From: a virus
Strand: one strand, 5' to 3'
IMG/VR virus record: IMGVR_UViG_3300008113_000708
Coordinates: 1 to 35,080 of that record
Length of the DNA stretch: 35,080 nt
Shown: positions 29,369 to 35,080 of the stretch, one piece after another
Layout: the number at the start of each line of letters is the position of its first letter
Numbering within the stretch: position 1 is the stretch's first letter
The notes under the pieces: model-generated
The model's database searches: none
What the model saw: only the letters and a program-made list of their open reading frames with translations
What the model was told of the DNA's origin: nothing
Made by a program: the position numbers and the translations under genes

Positions 29369-31147
29369 TTAAAGTATTAGCCAACGCTGGCCTGAGGCAA
29401 CAGTTACCGCTTGACCACTTGCAATTGTGATTGCCCCAACAGAGAATCCGTTTGTGCCAGATGCTATCGTGTAACTTGTGCTTACTGTTGTTGAGTTCAC
29501 CATGATGCCGTTGCCAGCAACAGGCACATCTACCTTTAACTCACCCGTACTTGGTTTATACAAATACTTTGCATTACTTGTATAAACTGTTGAGGGAGTA
29601 CCAGAGGTAGCTGCCGCAAACAATGGATATAGGTTAGTCGATGTAGTTGTATCGTTGCTAATGCTTGCGCCAGCCGTACCATTTGCCGCAGAAGTAATGC
29701 GCCCATAGGTATCCACAGTAATGTTGGTTGCTGTGTAACTACCCGCAGTCACTCCACTTGTTGCCAATGCAACAGTTCCACTCGTTGTGATCGTGCCACC
29801 AGTTAAGCCTGTGCCAGCAGTTACAGATGTAACAGTTCCCGTATACGCATCATTGGAAGTAACTGTAAAGTTGGGATATGTTCCCGTAATGCTAGTTGTC
29901 CCTGCTCCCGTCAATGCAACAGTCTGATCTGGTGCAGAGTTAGTGATCGTAAAGTTAGGATAAGTGCCACTTGTACTAATTCCTGTGCCAGCAGTCAACG
30001 CAACTGTTTGGTCAGGCGCAGAGTTGGTGATAGTGAAGTTAGGATAAGTTCCTGATGTGCTGATACCAGTACTAGCAGTCAGGCTCACAGTCTGATCTGG
30101 TGCGCTATTGGTAATCGTGAAGTTGGGGTATGTGCCACTCGTTGAGATGCCTGTGCTTGCAGTCAACGAAACAGTCTGATCAGGAGCAGAGTTTGTAATG
30201 GTCAGAGTGCCACTTGATGTGATTGGGCTACCTGTAATGCTGATGCCTGTGCCAGCCGTAGCTGCCACACTTGTCACAGTTCCAACCGATACCGCACCAG
30301 TTTGTCCGTTAACAGAAGTAACTAGGTTGCTCTGGTCAATCTTTTGCCAATTAGTCCCATTAAACAGTAACCAATCGCCAATTTGCCAATCAGTTATGCC
30401 GTCAAGGTTAGTAGAACCAGCCGTTGCAACTATGTAGTAATAGCCATTTACACCCACTCCACTCGCCAATGTAGGTGTATTAGTAGATGCGTTCCAAGTG
30501 CCTTGGTAACTTAGACCACCAGCAACAGATGCCCAAGAAGTTGATGTTCCATTGGTAGTTAGGAACTTGCCTGCATTTCCTGTTTGACTAGGAATCAGGT
30601 TTGTTATCTGTGTTTGTAGGGAGGCTAGAGTATCAAGGACAGACTGAGAAGTGCCGCCACCATTAGTAATGACTTTGATGCGTTCCGCAAGATCAGGAGC
30701 AACAACTTCACCAACATTGAGTTCAACACCACTAGACAAGCCAATGACAAGGCTACCATCAAAATCGATACGAGCAAAGGAGACACCAATACCATCATTA
30801 CCATCGATTCCATCACGCCCATCGCGTCCATTCTCGCCTTTAACTCCTTGAACGCCTTGTTTTCCATCACGTCCATCTTTTCCATTCTTGCCATCCCTTC
30901 CATCTTTTCCGTCTTTTCCGTCTTTAATGGAGGCAACTCGCTTCTCTAGTGTGTTTCCCACTAAGTCATAACGAGATTGGATGTCGGCTTCAATTTTCTT
31001 TAAGGCATCAATAACTAGGTTGACGTTCTCACCAATGCGTTGCTTTTGAACCTCTTTTGACTTGGCAATAGATAGCTGAATAGCGTCAAGTGCCGCCTTC
31101 TTCTCAGCATCCGTCATGTCTTCTAGGTTTGGAATGATGTCACTCAT
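29369..31147 (-). CDS. Long tail fibre with collagen-like and 28-aa repeats, 592 aa
   Basis: Residues 1-70 form a helical, coiled-coil attachment region. Residues about 76-119 are collagen-like G-X-Y repeats (GKDGRDGKNGKDGRDGKQG), which form trimers. Later a 28-residue unit (SAPDQTVSLTASTGISTSGT then YPNFTITN) is repeated four times in tandem. The C-terminus is a beta-rich tip ending VASGQRWLIL. The portal gene ends as a 4-base overlap with this start. It is the first of several fibre genes and probably the main adsorption fibre. Confidence 0.82.
   Translation of the reverse strand: MSDIIPNLEDMTDAEKKAALDAIQLSIAKSKEVQKQRIGENVNLVIDALKKIEADIQSRYDLVGNTLEKRVASIKDGKDGKDGRDGKNGKDGRDGKQGVQGVKGENGRDGRDGIDGNDGIGVSFARIDFDGSLVIGLSSGVELNVGEVVAPDLAERIKVITNGGGTSQSVLDTLASLQTQITNLIPSQTGNAGKFLTTNGTSTSWASVAGGLSYQGTWNASTNTPTLASGVGVNGYYYIVATAGSTNLDGITDWQIGDWLLFNGTNWQKIDQSNLVTSVNGQTGAVSVGTVTSVAATAGTGISITGSPITSSGTLTITNSAPDQTVSLTASTGISTSGTYPNFTITNSAPDQTVSLTASTGISTSGTYPNFTITNSAPDQTVALTAGTGISTSGTYPNFTITNSAPDQTVALTGAGTTSITGTYPNFTVTSNDAYTGTVTSVTAGTGLTGGTITTSGTVALATSGVTAGSYTATNITVDTYGRITSAANGTAGASISNDTTTSTNLYPLFAAATSGTPSTVYTSNAKYLYKPSTGELKVDVPVAGNGIMVNSTTVSTSYTIASGTNGFSVGAITIASGQAVTVASGQRWLIL
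29860..30200 (-). repeat. Four tandem 84-bp coding repeats in the long fibre gene
   Basis: Related units with the TCTGATC-type junction recur near 29921, 30005, 30089 and 30173, an exact 84-bp period, encoding the 28-residue fibre repeat. Copies differ at mainly synonymous positions. The number of copies could vary by recombination. Confidence 0.8.
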
Positions 31148-33198
31148 CTTCTTAGGCTCCCAGATAACTCTTCAAGAAAGTCATTCTCGACTTTTGCAAG
31201 GTTTTCTTGTTTATTCGCCATCTGTAACTCAACAATTTTGCTCTTATTCTTGATGTCTGCTTCTTTGAGCATCAATTCAGCAATCTTAACCCTTTTATCA
31301 AACTCTCTTTGGTTAGCATCTGCCTCACTTGGCAAATTCTTAGTCAAAGATGCACTCATTTTGGCTTGCACCTCTTGTGGCATCAACTGAGCCTCAACAG
31401 ACAACTTGGTAGCCTCTGCACGATTCTGTTCTGCCTGTGTAGTGTTGACCGCAATCTGCGCTTGAGCTGCTTGCAAAGCTAATTGTTGCTTAACTTGCTC
31501 CATCTCTTGTGCTTGTGGGTCAGGTTGGCTCATCTTGTCCAACATCTGTATCAACTCATACCTGTTAGATAGGCTTGAATTGGTCAAAATTCCTTTCAAG
31601 ATGATTGGCAAGACAGGGGTGTTCGGGCCAAGCGTCTGCAACAGCCCAATAAACTGCTGTTGCTCGTACTCTCTAGCAATAATTCCAAGCGTAGCCGTAG
31701 GAATGAAGTTCATATCGACAGAAGGATAACGCTCTGGGTCGAACTGCATATAGCGGAAAGCCGCTTTTTGGATAAACGGGATCAAGAAATCCTCTTGGAA
31801 GTTCACCAAAGTGCGTTTGTACTTCTTGATGATAGAAGCGACAGCCATAGACATACCGCCTTGGCCACCATCTCTAGCCACATTGCTAATCATGCCTTGG
31901 GAATCAAGAGTTCCAGTTGCTTGCAACAACATACGCTCAAAGTCTTTGGCAGTAGCCAAGTTGTTGGGGTCGCTTTGACCAAACTTGAAGGGATAGAGAA
32001 TCTCTGAAGGTGCGCCATTGGTGAGGATCGCTTTGCCTGGCTTTACCTCAAACTTCATCCCTCTTGGGAGTCTGGTTGCGTCCATCGCAATCATGGGGCT
32101 GGTGGTCAATGCCAAGGAATCTAAGTGGCTACGGGTCTGAGCATCAATAGCCTTTTGCATATTGAACGCCTTCTCTACTGTGCCTCTGCCAAGTAAGCGA
32201 TTCGGTACTGTGTCATCCTGATAACTTAGAACAGGCCGATCCTTCATCATGTACGGGTTTTCTTCTGCTTTGAGCAGCTGCCCATCATTGGCAATCACAA
32301 CAATCGCTTCCACCATGTCTGAGTAGTCTTCAGCCACAGAGTTCTCAGGAAACAACTCAACAATGTCTTTGTTTTCCTTGAGATTGTTCAAGTACTCTCT
32401 TGGGACTAAACCATAGTAAGTCAGCAGAAGAACCTTCTCGTCCTGATACTGGCTAACCTCTTGGGTAGGCTCTAAGTCTGTATCCTCGCCAGCAGTACCA
32501 ATATCAACCTTGCGATAGATACCACGCTCTATGCCTTGGACAATCTTGTGAATCGAGATGTACTTCTCGATAGCCACTCCCATACAGTCATCAATGGATG
32601 TGCCATTTGGGTCAAACAAGAAGTTCTTGGGATTGATAGGCATGATCTTCACGCCAATGCGGTCTTTTTCCATGACACCGATAGCTGCTTGCCCTTGCAT
32701 ATTAGGAATGGCTTGGGTGGCAGGGACGTATTCTTTCTCAGTCTTGACAACAATCTCGCCTATGCCTGTGCCATAGATTTCAGCCATCAACTCAATTTGA
32801 TCAATGGACTTCCTGATTTTGTCTTTCTTGAAGTCTTCCATCAGTTGAGCCTTAATTATCTCAACATCTATGGGGTTGCCGTTGTAGTCTCTAATGTCAT
32901 CTTCAATGTCAAAGAACTCGCCTTGACCAAAGATTGCTTCCATGATCTCAGCATGGCGTGTCTCTACTGCTTGTTGGGTGGCAGGGGTAACGATGCGTGA
33001 ACGCTCAGATTCACGGGTTTTGTCTTCAGAAGCCCATTGACCACGGAAGATGCGCTCGTACTCTAGGTATTGTGGGAGAAAGTTGGTATCTCTGTATTCA
33101 CGCCAACGATTGCAATGGTCTGTCACAAAAGCCGTCAACTCTTTATCAGCCTCAGTTGGCTCATAAAATTCGTTTTGCTCTAGTTTGTCTGTTGCCAT
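31144..33198 (-). CDS. Portal protein (P22-type, large), 684 aa
   Basis: The N-terminal region (LTAFVTDHCNRWREYRDTNF and PATQQAVETRHAEIMEAIFG) and the central VLSYQDDTVPNRLLGRGTVE segment match large podovirus portal proteins. The C-terminal ~150 residues are a long Gln/Ala-rich helical barrel (EQVKQQLALQAAQAQIAVN). The portal forms the 12-part DNA entry ring and binds terminase. Placement between terminase and fibres/scaffold supports this. Intact and of family length. Confidence 0.9.
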   Translation of the reverse strand: MATDKLEQNEFYEPTEADKELTAFVTDHCNRWREYRDTNFLPQYLEYERIFRGQWASEDKTRESERSRIVTPATQQAVETRHAEIMEAIFGQGEFFDIEDDIRDYNGNPIDVEIIKAQLMEDFKKDKIRKSIDQIELMAEIYGTGIGEIVVKTEKEYVPATQAIPNMQGQAAIGVMEKDRIGVKIMPINPKNFLFDPNGTSIDDCMGVAIEKYISIHKIVQGIERGIYRKVDIGTAGEDTDLEPTQEVSQYQDEKVLLLTYYGLVPREYLNNLKENKDIVELFPENSVAEDYSDMVEAIVVIANDGQLLKAEENPYMMKDRPVLSYQDDTVPNRLLGRGTVEKAFNMQKAIDAQTRSHLDSLALTTSPMIAMDATRLPRGMKFEVKPGKAILTNGAPSEILYPFKFGQSDPNNLATAKDFERMLLQATGTLDSQGMISNVARDGGQGGMSMAVASIIKKYKRTLVNFQEDFLIPFIQKAAFRYMQFDPERYPSVDMNFIPTATLGIIAREYEQQQFIGLLQTLGPNTPVLPIILKGILTNSSLSNRYELIQMLDKMSQPDPQAQEMEQVKQQLALQAAQAQIAVNTTQAEQNRAEATKLSVEAQLMPQEVQAKMSASLTKNLPSEADANQREFDKRVKIAELMLKEADIKNKSKIVELQMANKQENLAKVENDFLEELSGSLRR

Positions 33199-34458
33199 TT
33201 AAACCCCACTAATTATGTCCACAGGCTCCCACTCATCTTCTTGGTCATCTACAAAGTAAGAGGTGACAGCCATCTGATCTATATATGACAAAGCATCTGG
33301 CAAATCATCATGCACTCCAATGGCGGGAAATAAAAGAAGTTGATCTTTAAATTCATCCCAATCCTCCTCAGAGTTCAGCACAATACGCCCATGCTCAAAC
33401 CGCCCTTGGAGACTCCAGATAATTCTGTCAGCCTTTTTCCTGTTGCCGTGAGTTAAGTCAACTATGTGCGAATATACATTATTTTTACGCATTAAGTCAG
33501 ATAAATATGGCAAAACTGCGTTTTTTAGCGCACCTTTCTCAATTCCTACAGATAGCGGTCGGTACTCCCGCATCTTCAATAGGATCGTTGCCGCAGTCTC
33601 ACGGATGTCCCAACGGCCAAAGACTATCTCTTTTACAAACCACTTCCCATCATCCGTTACCTTCACAACAGCAATAGCTGTCTGATCCAACCTTTTCTTG
33701 GAATTCGCTGCTTGCTTGGCAACTTCCTCAAAGCCTGCCAAGTCACAGGCTATGTAGTAACTGCCATATTCAGGCTCTTCGCCGTACTTGATCCATTCTT
33801 CCTTGAAGATATTGCTACCAGCATTGGTGAAACTCGCCATATATTCTTGCTTGAAAGCAAAGGTAGACAGGGTTTTCTTGGCTGACTCAATCTCAGTAGG
33901 GTCAATCAAAGGATTGTCTTGGGTGGTGAAGTGCCAAGACTTCCAATCAGAATCTTCCTCAATCTCGCCAAGTTTGAAAAGGTCATAGAACCAATTCCTA
34001 CCCTTCGGAGTGCCTATAAACATCGCTCTACCCTTGCGGTCTGAGAGCGATGCCCTAATAACTTGCTCCCACGCCTCTGGCTTAATGTCTGCCACCTCAT
34101 CCAGTACAGCGTAAGTCAGAGACACACCACGTAAGGTATCAGGTCTGTCTGCACCTCGGACATAAATCTTTGCACCATTGATCATGGTGATGTCCAAGTT
34201 GTTTACATGACTACCTTGGATCACCTCTCGACCAATATCCAACAACAAATCCCAAATAATCTGCCTAGACTGCCCCATCGTAGGACTCACATACAGCACC
34301 GCCGAACCCTGCGGACACTTCAACGCCTCAATAATCAATGTCGTTGCCGCCAACCTAGACTTGCCACACCTTCGGCCAGCCGCCACAACCTTAAACCTCG
34401 TCTTGTCAGCAAAAACATCCTGTTGCCAAGGGAGAAGGGAGAAGTTTAGATCACTCAT
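33199..34458 (-). CDS. terL: Terminase large subunit
   Basis: The packaging motor: an ATPase with Walker A AAGRRCGKS (26-34) and Walker B VLDEVA (118-123), then a nuclease domain with ACDLAGFE and a C-terminal HDDLPDALSY bearing the conserved acidic residues. Length of 419 aa is usual. It overlaps the portal by none and starts 4 bases inside the upstream gene. With the portal it drives DNA into the procapsid and cuts concatemers. Confidence 0.94.
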   Translation of the reverse strand: MSDLNFSLLPWQQDVFADKTRFKVVAAGRRCGKSRLAATTLIIEALKCPQGSAVLYVSPTMGQSRQIIWDLLLDIGREVIQGSHVNNLDITMINGAKIYVRGADRPDTLRGVSLTYAVLDEVADIKPEAWEQVIRASLSDRKGRAMFIGTPKGRNWFYDLFKLGEIEEDSDWKSWHFTTQDNPLIDPTEIESAKKTLSTFAFKQEYMASFTNAGSNIFKEEWIKYGEEPEYGSYYIACDLAGFEEVAKQAANSKKRLDQTAIAVVKVTDDGKWFVKEIVFGRWDIRETAATILLKMREYRPLSVGIEKGALKNAVLPYLSDLMRKNNVYSHIVDLTHGNRKKADRIIWSLQGRFEHGRIVLNSEEDWDEFKDQLLLFPAIGVHDDLPDALSYIDQMAVTSYFVDDQEDEWEPVDIISGV

Positions 34459-34883
34459 TTGATAGTCAAGAATGGGTCTTGGTAGTTAAGGTTTTCAAAT
34501 TGCTGATATGGTTGCTTTAGGCGTTCTTGCTCAAAGTATTGAGCCATGTCTTTATCCATGATCTGATGCAACCAAGCATCCCTAGCGTTTAGTTTTTCAG
34601 CAGTTTCGTACACAGGCCATTTGCCACTTTGGATATCTTTCTTCCAAATGTCGTATAACTGATCTTCGTCCGTAACAATGCGACCACCCACATAGCCAGG
34701 GACGGACACAAACTTACCCTTATCTTTGCCTTCAGGAATCTGAATCCCCGTGGCATAGATGGTCATTGGGTTACCCTCTTGGTTTATAAAAGGGTTTCCA
34801 AGGTTTTGCCGATGGTAGGCAACTTTGTTAATTTCCTGTGGGGTAAGCCCCATTCCCTGCAAATCACCAAACATATCAGCCAT
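34455..34883 (-). CDS. Packaging-region protein, 142 aa
   Basis: I choose ATG 34883, preceded by GGAGG with 6-base spacing, over the longer frame starting at 34937. The product (MADMFGDLQGMGLTPQEINK; YATGIQIPEGKDKGKFVSVP; GYVGGRIV) is compact and lies directly upstream of terL. I recall similar proteins beside terminases in related phages, but no function is known. Overlaps terL by 4 bases. Confidence 0.68.
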   Translation of the reverse strand: MADMFGDLQGMGLTPQEINKVAYHRQNLGNPFINQEGNPMTIYATGIQIPEGKDKGKFVSVPGYVGGRIVTDEDQLYDIWKKDIQSGKWPVYETAEKLNARDAWLHQIMDKDMAQYFEQERLKQPYQQFENLNYQDPFLTIK

Positions 34884-35080
34884 TTTTATCCTCCACATCT
34901 TCAGCTTCAATCGTATGGGCATGGTTGACCTCACCAATGCCCGTGATGTTAATCGTTACCGCATTCCTTTGCTTGGCTTCCTTGTCAAACAAGGTGATCG
35001 GTAGCGTCCGATCCAAACACATCTTCAAGGCGGCCATTTGGCCTGGGTGGTCATCATTCAGCGCAATCTCTATCACCTTC
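34876..35080 (-). CDS. Partial gene: C-terminal part of a probable terminase small subunit-like protein
   Basis: The frame is open to the window edge, so its beginning is missing; a GTG at 35076 is unlikely to be the real start. The visible part (IEIALNDDHPGQMAALKMCL then DRTLPI) is a helical segment of the type found in DUF5681/terS-related phage proteins, ending in NITGIGEVN and an acidic tail. It overlaps the next gene by 8 bases. Confidence 0.6.
   Translation of the reverse strand, partial: KVIEIALNDDHPGQMAALKMCLDRTLPITLFDKEAKQRNAVTINITGIGEVNHAHTIEAEDVEDKNG

Noticed and set aside
26492-31147. Diversity-generating retroelement acting on the fibre genes
   Set aside because: No reverse transcriptase and no template/variable repeat pair with A-specific changes are visible.
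32536-33000. 154-aa plus-strand ORF opposite the portal gene
   Set aside because: Shadow of the portal frame; no SD or recognisable features.

Overview
The window looks like most of the genome of a tailed, probably short-tailed (podovirus-type) bacteriophage of a Gram-negative host. The head genes are a large P22-type portal, terminase, scaffold and coat protein. The tail genes are a tail adaptor and a tail stabilisation-type protein, followed by glycine/glutamine-rich internal proteins. I see no tape measure, tail sheath or integrase. A Rz/Rz1 spanin pair and a GH19 endolysin point to a Gram-negative host. Consensus-type DnaA boxes at the left edge and the general style of the small genes suggest a freshwater betaproteobacterial host, but that is inference.

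Layout: (1) 1-262 is non-coding, with DnaA boxes and two 33-bp direct repeats. (2) 263-4176 is a leftward early operon: a YdaS/Cro-like HTH protein, a C5-cytosine methyltransferase whose whole gene also reads as a second 267-aa protein in another frame, a Toprim primase/RepA-type helicase, a repeat-rich 85-aa ORF, a RusA-like resolvase and a 93-aa unknown. (3) 4177-4372 is a divergent control region with a palindromic operator-like site. (4) 4373-11249 is a rightward early operon: small unknown proteins, then a recombination/replication module (Sak4-like ATPase, DUF669-type ssDNA-binding protein, Cas4/RecB-like nuclease with a probable Fe-S cluster, SF2 helicase), then a run of microproteins. 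(5) 11246-35080 is one long leftward late region. Read in the direction of transcription it runs: partial packaging-related gene, 142-aa protein, large terminase, portal, tail-fibre cluster with a GIY-YIG homing endonuclease, small genes, scaffold, major capsid, small head genes, tail adaptor, tail stabilisation protein, a collar/fibre protein, acetyltransferase, three internal/ejection-type proteins, a membrane protein, holin candidate, Rz/Rz1 and endolysin.

Genes are packed with ATGA and TAATG overlaps throughout, so most are probably translationally coupled. Two structural genes, the major capsid protein and the tail stabilisation-type protein, are each split into two frames at a point where coding sequence appears to be missing. 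All other large genes are intact, so a local assembly or population artefact is the simplest explanation, though real decay cannot be excluded.

The most unusual points are the methyltransferase gene with a complete second reading frame, the helically phased CGGATG array with a 20-bp perfect palindrome beside the primase gene, the DnaA-box cluster, the two frame-broken virion genes, and a probable AUU start codon in the late operon.
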